Positions 1-9,177 are shown, counted from the first letter of the stretch. The stretch is DNA of 64,000 bases from Bacteroidota bacterium (GCA_020403265.1 JADBXZ010000008.1:1-64000), one strand, 5' to 3'. The notes: generated by a model not told the origin, from the letters alone. Numbers and translations: made by a program.

Positions 1-1654
1 AACTAAACCAGAAGAAATTAGCAGGCGGTGTATAGGTGGTTAAAACACTCATATTAATAACCGGATTTAAACAGGTTACGCTGAAACTACCCGTTGAATT
101 TTGTAAAGTAAAACTTGGAATTGGTGGAGCTGGTGTAATTGTAAATGATTGGGTAATAGAACAACTAAACGTATCATAAACGGTTACGTTACCAACAGTT
201 GGAGTAAAACCACAAGCTTGTAAAGAGTTGCTGGATAATGAACCCGGTGTTGGAGTCCAAACAATAGTTGGTGCAACAGATGCGGAACCTGCGGTAGTTA
301 AACTCACACAGGCAATCGTTGGTCCAGGAGGACAGGAAATATTACTTACAGTTATAAGTGCTTGAGGTGCTTGTGTATTGATTACAGATAATGTTTTTAC
401 AATAGGTGCGCAAGCACCAGGAGGATTCATTATTAAATCAACAGTTCCGTTTTGTGAAGTTACAAGCGTTGTATTTGTGAAGGTTGGAGTCGCAAATCCG
501 GGAGGGATGGTAATAGCACTAGAGGTCCAAGTATAAGGGCCTAAGCCCGGAGGAGCTGTAATAGTTGCACCTGCAGCACCACAAGTAGGGATTAAAATAC
601 TGTTTGTTCCCGCCGGGAATAAATTACCATTACCAACAACGGTCATTGGTTGACATAAAGCGTCAAAGTATACATACCCCGCATGAGCTGAAGGCGCACA
701 GTCGATAGCAAAAACGTCTAAGGTTACATTATTACCAAGATAAGGAGATAGGTCAATCGCTCCCGGAACCCAAGCAGGATTGAAAGAAGAAGGGGAACCA
801 GTTAAAATATTACCAGTTACAAATCCACCAGCTGAAGGACCACAAGCATTACCGGCAGCAACTGTAATATTTGGACATGCTAACACCGTTGAGGTTCCTG
901 ATACAGTATTTGTAACGGTTACGCGGATTTTGAAACCTGGCTGTTGGCAACAAGAGTGGTTTGGGTTACAAAGTACAGCTCTGTAAGCGTATCTGAAGAT
1001 GGCGTTACTTGGAGAAACATTATATGTTTTTGATAGTCGAACTACCTTAGCACCAGCGGACTGATTGTTAAGACGAATGAAACTACTTCCTGCAGGTTGA
1101 GTTAACGATGTAGCAGAAAAGTATGAAAACACTGTATTGTTTGGAGCAGTCATAATTGGGTCAATAATCGGTGCATTGAAAACAGTGTAATTTGCAGTTG
1201 CAGCTAAGGCTGATGGGGTACAAAAATTGGCTGCAACAGAACCTACTCCGCCAAATAGAGTCCAACCGGCAACCGGTCCACCTATATTAGGTCCGGCTAA
1301 GCCTGTTTGATCCTCAAAATCATCATTATTACAAGCTCCACTACTAGGTAAAGCGCTGTTAAGTCTGCTGGAAAAAGGTGCAACAGGATGATAATCAGGA
1401 TATGTAGTACGTAAATTAAATTTTTCTTTTACAAATAACCTTTTTTGTTCGTACATAAAGTACTTAAATTCTTGACCAAAAAGTTTATTTTCAAGAGCTA
1501 TGGCTTTTGCCGATACTTCATCGAATCCATCAATGGAATCGGTAGCAAAAAAATAATTCGTTTTGATTCTAACATCTTCACTTTGAGCCTTGTACGCATA
1601 GCTGATTGTGAAGAAGCAAAGGAATAAAAACAGATTTGTGGTTGTTTTTTTCAT
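1..1654 (-). CDS. Large secreted repeat protein, N-terminal part (runs off left edge)
   Basis: An open frame without stops runs from an ATG at 1654 to the window edge, giving about 551 residues. It opens with a signal peptide (MKKTTTNLFLFLCFF then an Ala/Tyr-rich cleavage region). A charged segment follows, then a jelly-roll-like part containing a CNNDDFED motif, and then Pro/Thr/Cys-rich Ig- or PKD-like segments. Clusters such as CNPNHSCC, CGAAG and CPPGP suggest disulfide-bonded extracellular modules. The style matches Bacteroidota surface adhesins and gliding-associated proteins exported by the type IX system, but the C-terminal sorting domain would lie outside the window, so that is inference. 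No enzymatic motif was seen. The gene is incomplete only because of the window boundary. Confidence 0.8.
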   Translation of the reverse strand, partial: MKKTTTNLFLFLCFFTISYAYKAQSEDVRIKTNYFFATDSIDGFDEVSAKAIALENKLFGQEFKYFMYEQKRLFVKEKFNLRTTYPDYHPVAPFSSRLNSALPSSGACNNDDFEDQTGLAGPNIGGPVAGWTLFGGVGSVAANFCTPSALAATANYTVFNAPIIDPIMTAPNNTVFSYFSATSLTQPAGSSFIRLNNQSAGAKVVRLSKTYNVSPSNAIFRYAYRAVLCNPNHSCCQQPGFKIRVTVTNTVSGTSTVLACPNITVAAGNACGPSAGGFVTGNILTGSPSSFNPAWVPGAIDLSPYLGNNVTLDVFAIDCAPSAHAGYVYFDALCQPMTVVGNGNLFPAGTNSILIPTCGAAGATITAPPGLGPYTWTSSAITIPPGFATPTFTNTTLVTSQNGTVDLIMNPPGACAPIVKTLSVINTQAPQALITVSNISCPPGPTIACVSLTTAGSASVAPTIVWTPTPGSLSSNSLQACGFTPTVGNVTVYDTFSCSITQSFTITPAPPIPSFTLQNSTGSFSVTCLNPVINMSVLTTYTPPANFFWFS

Positions 1655-1724
1655 GTTTTTCGTGTATTAAGTTAAAATCGTATAAATTTTAACAACTAAA
1701 TTCAAATATCATGCCATAAATTAA

Positions 1725-1747
1725 TAAATGTTAAATTTTAACATTTA
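1725..1747. repeat. Perfect inverted repeat upstream of fabG
   Basis: TAAATGTTAAA and TTTAACATTTA are 11-bp arms separated by one base. The repeat ends about 20 bp before the fabG -7 box, so it covers the -33 region and could be an operator. The region is AT-rich, so chance is possible. Confidence 0.35.
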
Positions 1748-1767
1748 ATTTTTAGAATAATATGCCT

Positions 1768-1775
1768 TACTTTTG
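1768..1775 (+). promoter_or_regulatory. -7 box (TACTTTTG) for fabG
   Basis: TACTTTTG matches the Bacteroidota -7 consensus TAnnTTTG. Transcription would start near 1780, leaving a leader of about 40 nt. No clear -33 TTTG was seen. Confidence 0.5.
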
Positions 1776-1821
1776 AAATTTAACAAATAAAATGACGAAC
1801 TAACTAACAATTTACCATAAT

Positions 1822-2568
1822 ATGAAATTACTCGAAAATAAAGTCACATTGATAACAGGAGCATCCAGAGGCATAGGAAAAGGGATAGCTGAATTATTTG
1901 CTAAACAAGGCTCAAACATTGCCTTCACTTACTTAAGTAGCGATGAAAAAGCTAAACAGCTTGAATCGGAATTGGCTTCTTATGGCATTAAAGCAAAGGG
2001 TTATAAAAGCGATGCAGCTAATTTCGCTGCGGCTGATGCCCTTGTAAATGATGTAGTGACCGAGTTCGGGACAATTGATGTTTTGGTTAATAATGCCGGC
2101 ATTACCCGTGATACTTTATTAATGCGCATGAGCGAACAGCAGTGGGATGATGTTATGAATGCGAATTTAAAGTCTGTGTTTAATCTAACAAAGGCTGTTC
2201 AACGTCCGATGCTTAAAGCAAAGAGAGGTAGCATAATTAATATGAGTTCTGTTGTTGGTGTAAAAGGTAATGCAGGTCAATCTAATTACGCTGCTAGTAA
2301 GGCAGGGATTATTGGATTTACAAAGTCAGTAGCATTGGAATTGGGTTCGAGAAATATTCGTTGCAATGCTATTGCACCGGGCTTTATTGAAACAGAGATG
2401 ACAGCGGCTTTGGATGAAAAAGTAGTTCAACAATGGCGCGACTCTATACCTCTTAAAAGAGGTGGAACAGCAGTAGATGTCGCTAATTTGACTTTATTTT
2501 TGGCAAGTGAGATGAGTGCTTACATTACCGGGCAATGCATTAATGTTTGTGGGGGCATGTTAACCTAA
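1822..2568 (+). CDS. fabG: 3-oxoacyl-ACP reductase FabG (SDR family)
   Basis: Short-chain dehydrogenase of 248 aa that would reduce 3-oxoacyl-ACP with NADPH in type II fatty acid synthesis in the cytoplasm. The nucleotide-binding TGASRGIG lies at residues 12-19 and NNAG at 90-93. The catalytic set is N115, S142/S143, Y156 and K160 (YAASK). The C-terminal PGFIETEM and ITGQ..NVCGG segments are typical of FabG. Length is normal for the family. The gene stands alone with its own promoter and is not in a fab cluster, so a related SDR acting on another 3-oxoacyl substrate cannot be excluded. Confidence 0.9.
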   Translation: MKLLENKVTLITGASRGIGKGIAELFAKQGSNIAFTYLSSDEKAKQLESELASYGIKAKGYKSDAANFAAADALVNDVVTEFGTIDVLVNNAGITRDTLLMRMSEQQWDDVMNANLKSVFNLTKAVQRPMLKAKRGSIINMSSVVGVKGNAGQSNYAASKAGIIGFTKSVALELGSRNIRCNAIAPGFIETEMTAALDEKVVQQWRDSIPLKRGGTAVDVANLTLFLASEMSAYITGQCINVCGGMLT

Positions 2569-2616
2569 TTTAACCTTCCTGTTTCTTATTTTTTTTTGGT
2601 CGTCTTCTTTTTGTAG

Positions 2617-2624
2617 TAATTTAG
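2617..2624 (+). promoter_or_regulatory. Near-consensus -7 box (TAATTTAG) for the vWA gene
   Basis: TAATTTAG differs from TAnnTTTG at one position and lies 14 bp before the ATG at 2639. A T-run ending in GG lies about 20 bp upstream. The leader would be very short. Confidence 0.3.
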
Positions 2625-2638
2625 TTGCGTGCTAATTA

Positions 2639-4687
2639 ATGAAGACTTTTCTAAATAACTCGCCGTTTTATTGGCATATACTTTCTTTTTTATTTGCAGC
2701 GTCTTGCGCAGCAATTACGTATTTTAAACATCGATCTAATTCAAATATTTCCAAAAGATTAGTTTATGTTCTTTTTTTAATCAGATTTTTGTTTGTTTTA
2801 TTAATTTGTTATCTGACACTTAATTTATTTATCAAAACACTTTCAAAAGAAACACAAAAACCAGTGATCATAGTGGCCATCGATAATTCAGAGAGCATGA
2901 GAAGCGCCTATGATAGTGTTGAAGTTAATACCAAGTTAGCAAAAGATTTAGCTGCTTTAGGTGAAGAATTAAAAGGAAACTATGATTTGAAGTTCATCAA
3001 ATTTGGACAAAAATCAAAGTTAATGCAAAACGTTCTAACGGAATTAAACTTTAATGAAAATGAGAGTAATTTTGATGAACTTTTTTCAACCATAGATAAC
3101 AATTATGCTAATTTGAGTATTGGTGCATTAGTAATAGTTAGCGATGGAATTTATAATGCCGGCATCAATCCAACTTATAAAACTAAGAACATTGATCACC
3201 CAATTTATACAGTAGCAGTAGGCGACACAACTCAGACCCCGGATATCTCCATTCAAAAAGTAAATCATAATTCTATTGCCTATTTAGGGAATATTTTCCC
3301 AGTTGATGTTTCAATCGCGGCTAAAAAATTTATCGGAAAAGAAATTCTAGTTTCGTTAAATAAAGGTGGTCAACCAGTTTCGGTAAAAAATTTAAAGATT
3401 AATCAACAAAATTACGCTTCAGTTTTATCGTTTACGGCTAATGCTAATTCAACTGGTTTGCAAAAATATAGTGTTTCAGTTTCTGTTTTACCTGAAGAAA
3501 AAAACAAGTTAAATAACTTTGCTACTTTTTTAATTGATGTTATAGATAACAAAGAAAAAGTGTTAATTGTTGCTAACGCACCCCATCCGGATGTTGCAGC
3601 AGTTAAGGAGGCTCTCGACGGTTTGGGTACTTATGAAGTCGATTTTTGTTTGATGAATGAACAAAAATCTAATTTAAAGTCATATTCGGCGATTGTTTTG
3701 CACGGAGGTACTGAAGGATCAAACTCTATTTTGATGAAACAGATTACCGATAACATGATACCAATTTTTAAAATAGCAACTAGCGATAAGTTGAATAATA
3801 ATCGGACAAATGAAGTAATTCCTATCATCGACCGATCTTTCAATTTATTTTCAATTAGTGATGATTTAAAAAAGTTTATTGCCGAATTACCCGCAGTTAA
3901 CGCGCCTTTTGGTAACTATGCCGCGGCTGGCAACGAACAGGTTCTTCTTTATCAAAAAATAGGATCAGTAGAAACGCAAAATCCATTGTATTATTTTAAA
4001 GAAACTAATGGCCTTAAAACCGCGTATTTTACCGGGGATGGTTTGTGGCGATGGAAATTACGTGATTATGCTGAGCATCAAAGTCACACATTGTTTAATG
4101 AGCTCATATCAAAATCAATTCAATATTTAGCTGTTAAAAGTGATAAGAGTTATTTTAGACTAAATGCTCCTAAATTAGTTAATGAGAATGAGGCTATTGA
4201 ATTTAACGCTGAGGTCTACAATAAAAGTTATGAGTTAGTTAATGAAGGAGATGTTCAGCTTACAATAACGTCTTCTGACAATAAAAATTTTCAATTTACA
4301 TTTAGTAAAACAGATAACGCCTACCTGCTTAATGCGGGACAGTTTGCCCCTGGAGAATATAAATATGTTGCCCAAACAAAAGTAGGAAATGAATTATTCA
4401 AGAAAACCGGACTTGTTACAGTTAGGGCCTTAGAATCAGAAAAAATTAATACAGTTGCTAATCATCAAATGTTAAATCAACTTTCAATTTCCACAAACGG
4501 AAGGTTCGTTTATCAAAAGCAATTAGCGGAGTTAAAAAATGCTATTGAAAGTAATGAAACTATTAAACCGATAACATATTCTCAAAATTCTACTGACCCA
4601 CTAATTGAATTAAAATGGTTGTTCGCTATTGCATTGCTCTTATTCGGATTAGAGTGGTACGTGAGAAAAATTTATTTAACCATTTAA
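2639..4687 (+). CDS. Membrane-anchored vWA / glutamine-amidotransferase-like protein
   Basis: 682-aa protein with two N-terminal membrane segments (about residues 10-28 and 42-64) and one at the C-terminus (about 661-676). A von Willebrand A domain starts near residue 75, with a MIDAS-type D82-N-S84-E-S86 motif and a downstream VSDGIYNAG strand. Residues from about 308 (KVLIVANAPHPDV) resemble the class I glutamine-amidotransferase fold without a visible catalytic triad. An Ig-like periplasmic part follows. This layout is common in Bacteroidota membrane proteins related to the Bat/aerotolerance group; the true role is unknown. It is followed 12 nt later by a chagasin-like lipoprotein gene, probably co-transcribed. 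Confidence 0.75.
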   Translation: MKTFLNNSPFYWHILSFLFAASCAAITYFKHRSNSNISKRLVYVLFLIRFLFVLLICYLTLNLFIKTLSKETQKPVIIVAIDNSESMRSAYDSVEVNTKLAKDLAALGEELKGNYDLKFIKFGQKSKLMQNVLTELNFNENESNFDELFSTIDNNYANLSIGALVIVSDGIYNAGINPTYKTKNIDHPIYTVAVGDTTQTPDISIQKVNHNSIAYLGNIFPVDVSIAAKKFIGKEILVSLNKGGQPVSVKNLKINQQNYASVLSFTANANSTGLQKYSVSVSVLPEEKNKLNNFATFLIDVIDNKEKVLIVANAPHPDVAAVKEALDGLGTYEVDFCLMNEQKSNLKSYSAIVLHGGTEGSNSILMKQITDNMIPIFKIATSDKLNNNRTNEVIPIIDRSFNLFSISDDLKKFIAELPAVNAPFGNYAAAGNEQVLLYQKIGSVETQNPLYYFKETNGLKTAYFTGDGLWRWKLRDYAEHQSHTLFNELISKSIQYLAVKSDKSYFRLNAPKLVNENEAIEFNAEVYNKSYELVNEGDVQLTITSSDNKNFQFTFSKTDNAYLLNAGQFAPGEYKYVAQTKVGNELFKKTGLVTVRALESEKINTVANHQMLNQLSISTNGRFVYQKQLAELKNAIESNETIKPITYSQNSTDPLIELKWLFAIALLLFGLEWYVRKIYLTI

Positions 4688-4699
4688 GTTTATTTTATA

Positions 4700-5068
4700 A
4701 TGATTCGTTTAAATTATCAACATTTATATAGGATACTTCTAGTTTCTGCTGCAAGTTTAAGTTTGTTAGAGTCTTGCAACTACCATAATGTCCAAAAAGT
4801 TGCGCCAGAAATTAACGAAGTTAAAATTGATGAAAAATTCAGAGTTAATTTACCTGAAAATCATCAAGACGGTTATACATGGAGTCAGGGTACTAAAAGT
4901 TTACATCATGTTGAAGAATTAAATCAAGTTTGGCATGGAAATGATAAAGGGATTGATTTCAATTATAAAACTAAAGCACTCGGAACAGATACACTGTATT
5001 TTATAAAACGAAAATACACGGATACAATTGAAACCAGAACCATTCTGGTTAAGGTTATTAATAGTTAA
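4700..5068 (+). CDS. Lipoprotein resembling chagasin-type (I42) protease inhibitors
   Basis: 122 aa with a hydrophobic N-terminus ending in a lipobox-like LESC (Cys26), so probably a lipidated envelope protein. The mature part is about one inhibitor-I42 domain long. It carries a loop like NPTTGY (here NHQDGYTW) and a late strand G..TLYFIKRKYTDT reminiscent of the RPW loop. The middle glycine-rich loop is only partly kept. If the family call is right, it would inhibit papain-like cysteine proteases. The gene lies 12 nt after the vWA membrane protein, and its end overlaps by 4 nt the convergent DUF4476 gene. The family assignment is by eye and tentative. Confidence 0.5.
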   Translation: MIRLNYQHLYRILLVSAASLSLLESCNYHNVQKVAPEINEVKIDEKFRVNLPENHQDGYTWSQGTKSLHHVEELNQVWHGNDKGIDFNYKTKALGTDTLYFIKRKYTDTIETRTILVKVINS

Positions 5069-5949
5069 TTTTGATTTTCAAGAAAATTATTAAACTCCTT
5101 TGTTGTGTTGGTAAATTTAAATGATTTACTAACTGATACATAGTTTGCTTTGTTAAAGCAGTATGTATAAGCAAACTTGGCATATTCTAATTTATCATTA
5201 TCAATCATAAATAAATCACAAATACTTTTAATTTGTTCACTTGTTAAACAGGCATTTTTAGTACCTGCTTTTGCCGTGCTCAGTTTAGTTTCGGAAAATG
5301 GTTTTTCCTGAACTAATTTTTTGAAAGATTCAAATGAAGCCACGTTCATTGGTGTTAAACAGTTGGATGAATTCGTTACCGAGACATTGTCAACCGGCAT
5401 CGTAGTGTTTTGGTTTGGGTATTTTGGATTTGAATTTTCAGGCAAGATAATATTAACTACTGCTGAATTATCGCCGGTGTTGATATCAATGACATTTACT
5501 GAATTTTCATTAGATGGTGTTTGGTTGTTTGATGGCGTTCCTGAATTAGTTTGAGTTTGGGTTGATTCTTCTGCTACGTTAAATTCACCATGGTTTATCT
5601 GTTGCCCCATACTTGTATTACTTAATGGAGTTTTGCCAAAATACTGTAGTTTTATAGCTTTCTTTTTTGTTTTTTTCACACGCATTGTGTGCTCATAACC
5701 CGGTTCGGCATATAAATTTTGTTTTAATACCGGATAAGCTAAGTTGGTAAATTCTAATCTTAAACTACTTGCTTGTGATGTTAAATTAGTGGCTTGAACA
5801 TTAGATTGCGGTTCATTGTTTTGCTGAACACCATTAATAAACAATATAAATTTTTCGCCATCATCGCTAAACACAACTATATTATAAAAATTTTGTGAGT
5901 AGCTTGTAAAGGAAATAAGTAGAAGAAGAGTTAGAATTAAATTTTTCAT
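5065..5949 (-). CDS. Secreted DUF4476 protein
   Basis: 294 aa with a clear signal peptide (about residues 1-18, ending SYSQ). Residues 19-105 form a beta-rich N-terminal part. A Thr/Asn/Gln-rich linker (about 115-195) leads to a C-terminal DUF4476-like helical domain (about 200-294). In that domain, F..FK..V..KPFSETKLSTAK, the LTSEQIK..CDLF segment and the LEYAKFAYTYC segment match the family pattern. DUF4476 proteins are typical secreted or periplasmic Bacteroidota proteins with no known biochemical role. The gene stands alone; no consensus -7 box was found upstream. Confidence 0.75.
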   Translation of the reverse strand: MKNLILTLLLLISFTSYSQNFYNIVVFSDDGEKFILFINGVQQNNEPQSNVQATNLTSQASSLRLEFTNLAYPVLKQNLYAEPGYEHTMRVKKTKKKAIKLQYFGKTPLSNTSMGQQINHGEFNVAEESTQTQTNSGTPSNNQTPSNENSVNVIDINTGDNSAVVNIILPENSNPKYPNQNTTMPVDNVSVTNSSNCLTPMNVASFESFKKLVQEKPFSETKLSTAKAGTKNACLTSEQIKSICDLFMIDNDKLEYAKFAYTYCFNKANYVSVSKSFKFTNTTKEFNNFLENQN

Positions 5950-6031
5950 TTTTCATTTTTAAATTTTATAAAACAGGTTCAATAGTTGTGCCAATTTATT
6001 TTACAGTTTGTTAAGTACTGTTAAGTTTTTC

Positions 6032-7120
6032 CTAAACAAATTTATCTCCTTTTAAAACTTTTACATCATTAACAAAGTTTCTGATCTGCTGTTCATCTTG
6101 TTTTTTACAAATCATTAAAGTGTTATCACTTTCTACAACAATATAATCTTCTAATCCCTGAATAACCACTAATTTATCTTTAGGTACATGAACTATGCAA
6201 TTTTTTGAATCGTAGTTAATTACGTTTTTACCAACTATCGCATTATTTTTTTTATCTTTTCCTATATGGGTATACAAACTTCCCCATGTGCCCAAATCAC
6301 TCCAGCCAATTATACTTGAACGAACGTAAACGTTTGTTGCTTTTTCCATTACACTGTAATCTATACTAATATTTTTGCAAGTGATATATGCTTTTGACAC
6401 AAATGCTCTTTCTTCAGCTGTATTATAAACATCAATACCTTCCTTAAAAACATTGGCAAGTTCTGCATCATGTTTTTCAATAGCTGCGATGATGCTTTTT
6501 GTACTCCAGATAAAAATACCTGAGTTCCATAAAAAGTCACCGCTTTCAATAAAAAATTTAGCCATTTCATGGTCAGGTTTTTCTGTAAATGTTTTTACCT
6601 TAAACATTCGATTATCTTTTTCGCTCGTGTCACTATCCTTAAATTGAATATAACCATAACCGGTATCCGGACGGGTTGGCTTAATGCCAAGCGTAATTAA
6701 ACAATTTTCTTTTTCAGCTTTTTGAAAACAACTTTTTACTGCTTTTGAAAAGGTATCTTCTTTTTTAATTAAATGATCGCTGGGGGCTACAATTGTTATT
6801 GCTTGTGGATTAAGTTGATGGATTTTGTAACTTGCATACGCAACACAAGGTGCGGTGTTTTTACGTGCAGGTTCGCTTAAAATGTTTTGTTTTGGTAATT
6901 GAGGCAGTTGTTTGGCAACTAGATCTTCATATTCACTGCTGGTTACTACATATATATTTTCATTCAAGCAGAAATTCAACATTCGATGATACGTTTGTTG
7001 AATCAAGGTTTGCCCGCTACCAAGTATATCCAAAAATTGTTTAGGATGTTTGCTCGTACTCATTGGCCAAAAACGCGAGCCAATCCCTCCAGCCATTATA
7101 ATTGCATAATAGTTCTTCAT
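6032..7120 (-). CDS. manC: Mannose-1-phosphate guanylyltransferase
   Basis: 362-aa cytoplasmic nucleotidyltransferase making GDP-mannose from GTP and mannose-1-phosphate for glycan or LPS synthesis. The nucleotide-binding motif AGGIGSRFWPMS (residues 10-21) continues into the family signature P.QFLDILG. The middle contains APSDHLI, GYIQF, FTEKPD and LWNSGIF, all canonical for the GMP/ManC family. The length fits the single-domain enzyme lacking the fused isomerase domain of longer ManC proteins. A consensus -7 box lies 11 nt upstream of the ATG. Other sugar-nucleotide genes are not adjacent. Confidence 0.9.
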   Translation of the reverse strand: MKNYYAIIMAGGIGSRFWPMSTSKHPKQFLDILGSGQTLIQQTYHRMLNFCLNENIYVVTSSEYEDLVAKQLPQLPKQNILSEPARKNTAPCVAYASYKIHQLNPQAITIVAPSDHLIKKEDTFSKAVKSCFQKAEKENCLITLGIKPTRPDTGYGYIQFKDSDTSEKDNRMFKVKTFTEKPDHEMAKFFIESGDFLWNSGIFIWSTKSIIAAIEKHDAELANVFKEGIDVYNTAEERAFVSKAYITCKNISIDYSVMEKATNVYVRSSIIGWSDLGTWGSLYTHIGKDKKNNAIVGKNVINYDSKNCIVHVPKDKLVVIQGLEDYIVVESDNTLMICKKQDEQQIRNFVNDVKVLKGDKFV

Positions 7121-7131
7121 AAAACGAACTA

Positions 7132-7139
7132 CAAATGTA
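7132..7139 (-). promoter_or_regulatory. -7 box (TACATTTG on minus strand) for manC
   Basis: The minus strand reads TACATTTG, then 11 nt, then ATG. Transcription would start only a few bases before the start codon. Confidence 0.5.
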
Positions 7140-7200
7140 AAAAAATAAGCTATTATTTACATTATTAACAAATTAATAACAATTTATCAAATTAATTATG

Positions 7201-7208
7201 TATCTTTG
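7201..7208 (+). promoter_or_regulatory. -7 box (TATCTTTG) for the DEAD-box helicase
   Basis: TATCTTTG matches TAnnTTTG exactly. A start near 7213 gives a leader of about 90 nt, unusually long for this window. Confidence 0.55.
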
Positions 7209-7253
7209 CACCCGAAATAAGTAAAGACCTCGCCAATTTTTGTCGGCACATAG

Positions 7254-7281
7254 CATTAAAGCAAGGTTTTTAGCTTTAATG
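7254..7281 (+). promoter_or_regulatory. Hairpin in the helicase 5' leader
   Basis: CATTAAAGC (7254-7262) pairs perfectly with GCTTTAATG (7273-7281) around a 10-nt loop, 20 nt before the start codon. There is no T-tract typical of termination. Long structured leaders are known for cold-shock RNA helicase genes elsewhere, so RNA-level control is a reasonable inference. Confidence 0.4.
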
Positions 7282-7301
7282 TATAATTTAAAATTTTAAA
7301 A

Positions 7302-9161
7302 ATGACTTTTCAAGAAATCGGTCTTAACAGCGACCTATTAAAGGCTGTTACTGAATTGGGTTTTGTAAATCCAACACCAATTCAACAACAAACCATTCCA
7401 TTATTAAGCAAGCAAGCAACCGATTTAGTGGCTTTGGCCCAAACAGGTACAGGCAAAACAGCAGGCTTTGGGTTACCTTTACTTAATTTAATTAACGCTA
7501 ACGACAAATCTGTACAAGCATTGATTTTAGCACCAACACGCGAGTTGTGCGTTCAAATCACCAACGATATCAAAAATTACAGTAAATACATGTCTGGTTT
7601 TGGTGTTACAGCCATATATGGTGGTGCCCGCATTGACAATCAAATTAAAGACATAAAACGTGGGGTGCAGGTTGTAGTTGCTACGCCTGGACGTTTAATA
7701 GATATGATTGAACGTAGAGCAATTAATTTAAATACAGTTAAAATAGTTGTGTTAGATGAAGCTGATGAAATGTTGAACATGGGCTTCAAAGAAGATTTGG
7801 ATACCATTTTAAGCGAAACTCCTGATCAAAAAAATACCTGGTTGTTCAGCGCTACTATGCCCAAAGAGGTTGAGCGCATTGCCCGCAATTACATGAGTAA
7901 ACCGGTTGAATTAACTACCGGAAAGAAAAATGAAGGAGCAGATAATTTAGAACACATTTATTATTTAGTACAGGGCAGAGATCGCTATTTGGCACTAAAA
8001 CGCATTGCCGATTATTATCCTGATATCTTTGGAATTATATTTTGCAGAACAAAAGCAGAAACACAGGAAGTTGCTGACGGCTTAATTAAAGACGGATACA
8101 GCGCTGATGCATTGCATGGTGATTTATCGCAAAGTCAGCGTGATTTTGTAATGAAACGTTTCCGCAGCCGCACATTACAAATGTTAGTTGCTACAGATGT
8201 TGCAGCCAGAGGTATAGATGTGAATGATGTAACGCATGTAATTAATTATAATTTACCTGAAGATGTGGAAAATTATACGCACCGTACCGGTAGAACGGCT
8301 CGCGCCGGAAAAAGTGGTATAGCGGTAGCCATTATTACACCTAAAGATCAAGGTAAAATAAAAGATATTGAACGCATTATAAAAAAGCAATTTACCCGTA
8401 AGCCGGTTCCTAACGGTTCGGATGTATGCGAAAAACAATTGTTGAATTTAGTGCACAAAATTCATAACGTTGAAGTTAAAGACGAAGAAATAGAAAGCTT
8501 TTTGCCAAAAATTTATGACGAATTAAAAGATTTAAGTAAAGAAGAATTAATTAAACGTTTTATCAGTGAAGAGTTTAACCGTTTTCATGAATACTATCAA
8601 AACGCCCCTGATTTAAACATTGAAAAAGGTGCAGTTGACGGTGCATTTGGTAAACACAGAACAACACGCTTTTTCGTAAACATGGGTAACATGGATGGTT
8701 TTAATCACAATAGTTTAAAAGACTTTTTAAGTGATGCCGCTAAATTACATCCACGCATGGTTTTTAATGTAGATGTAAAAAGCAGTTTCTCGTTTTTTGA
8801 AACAGAAAGTAAGTTTGTTGATAATTTTTTAAACCTGAACGCACAAGATTTAGAATTTAATAACCGCAAAATAAGTTTAGAAGTGAGCAACCGTAAAATG
8901 AAAGAAGGCGGCGGCGGTGGTGAAAGACGTGGTGGCGGTAAAAGTTTTGGCGGTGGCGGCTACAAAGGTAGTTTTAGAAACGGTGAAAAACGCGGTTTTA
9001 GTAAAGAAGGAAGTGGTGAAAAACGAGATTTCGGACGTAAGCGCAGAGATGGCGAAAAAAGTAGTTTTGGCGGCAGCAGAGAAAAAAGTTTTGGCGGTAG
9101 TAAAGAAGGCAAAAGCTTTGGTGGCGAAAAAAAGAAAAGTTTTGGAAAGAGCAGATTCTAA
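7302..9161 (+). CDS. deaD: DEAD-box RNA helicase, CsdA/DeaD type
   Basis: 619-aa ATP-dependent RNA helicase, probably acting in ribosome assembly and RNA decay, especially in the cold. The Q motif is at residues 1-30 and the Walker A motif AQTGTGKT near 47-54. PTRELC, TPGR, DEAD and SAT follow in order. Domain 2 has ARGIDV and HRTGRTARAG. A DbpA/CsdA-like RNA-binding domain spans about 445-530. It is followed by a basic Gly-rich tail (about 531-619) with repeated SFGG and GGGG units ending KSFGKSRF. The tail is encoded by a low-complexity DNA stretch and probably binds RNA nonspecifically. A long leader with a hairpin precedes the gene and an intrinsic terminator follows. Confidence 0.93.
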   Translation: MTFQEIGLNSDLLKAVTELGFVNPTPIQQQTIPLLSKQATDLVALAQTGTGKTAGFGLPLLNLINANDKSVQALILAPTRELCVQITNDIKNYSKYMSGFGVTAIYGGARIDNQIKDIKRGVQVVVATPGRLIDMIERRAINLNTVKIVVLDEADEMLNMGFKEDLDTILSETPDQKNTWLFSATMPKEVERIARNYMSKPVELTTGKKNEGADNLEHIYYLVQGRDRYLALKRIADYYPDIFGIIFCRTKAETQEVADGLIKDGYSADALHGDLSQSQRDFVMKRFRSRTLQMLVATDVAARGIDVNDVTHVINYNLPEDVENYTHRTGRTARAGKSGIAVAIITPKDQGKIKDIERIIKKQFTRKPVPNGSDVCEKQLLNLVHKIHNVEVKDEEIESFLPKIYDELKDLSKEELIKRFISEEFNRFHEYYQNAPDLNIEKGAVDGAFGKHRTTRFFVNMGNMDGFNHNSLKDFLSDAAKLHPRMVFNVDVKSSFSFFETESKFVDNFLNLNAQDLEFNNRKISLEVSNRKMKEGGGGGERRGGGKSFGGGGYKGSFRNGEKRGFSKEGSGEKRDFGRKRRDGEKSSFGGSREKSFGGSKEGKSFGGEKKKSFGKSRF

Positions 9162-9177
9162 ACTAATTTAATGCATT

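Noticed and set aside
780-1627. Plus-strand open frames inside the large secreted protein
   Set aside because: Short, without family resemblance, and antisense to a long open minus-strand frame with a signal peptide.
8917-9171. 84-aa Val/Ala/Lys-rich frame overlapping the helicase tail
   Set aside because: It is the +1 reading of the SFGG/GGGG low-complexity DNA; it has no independent start region and starts inside the helicase gene.
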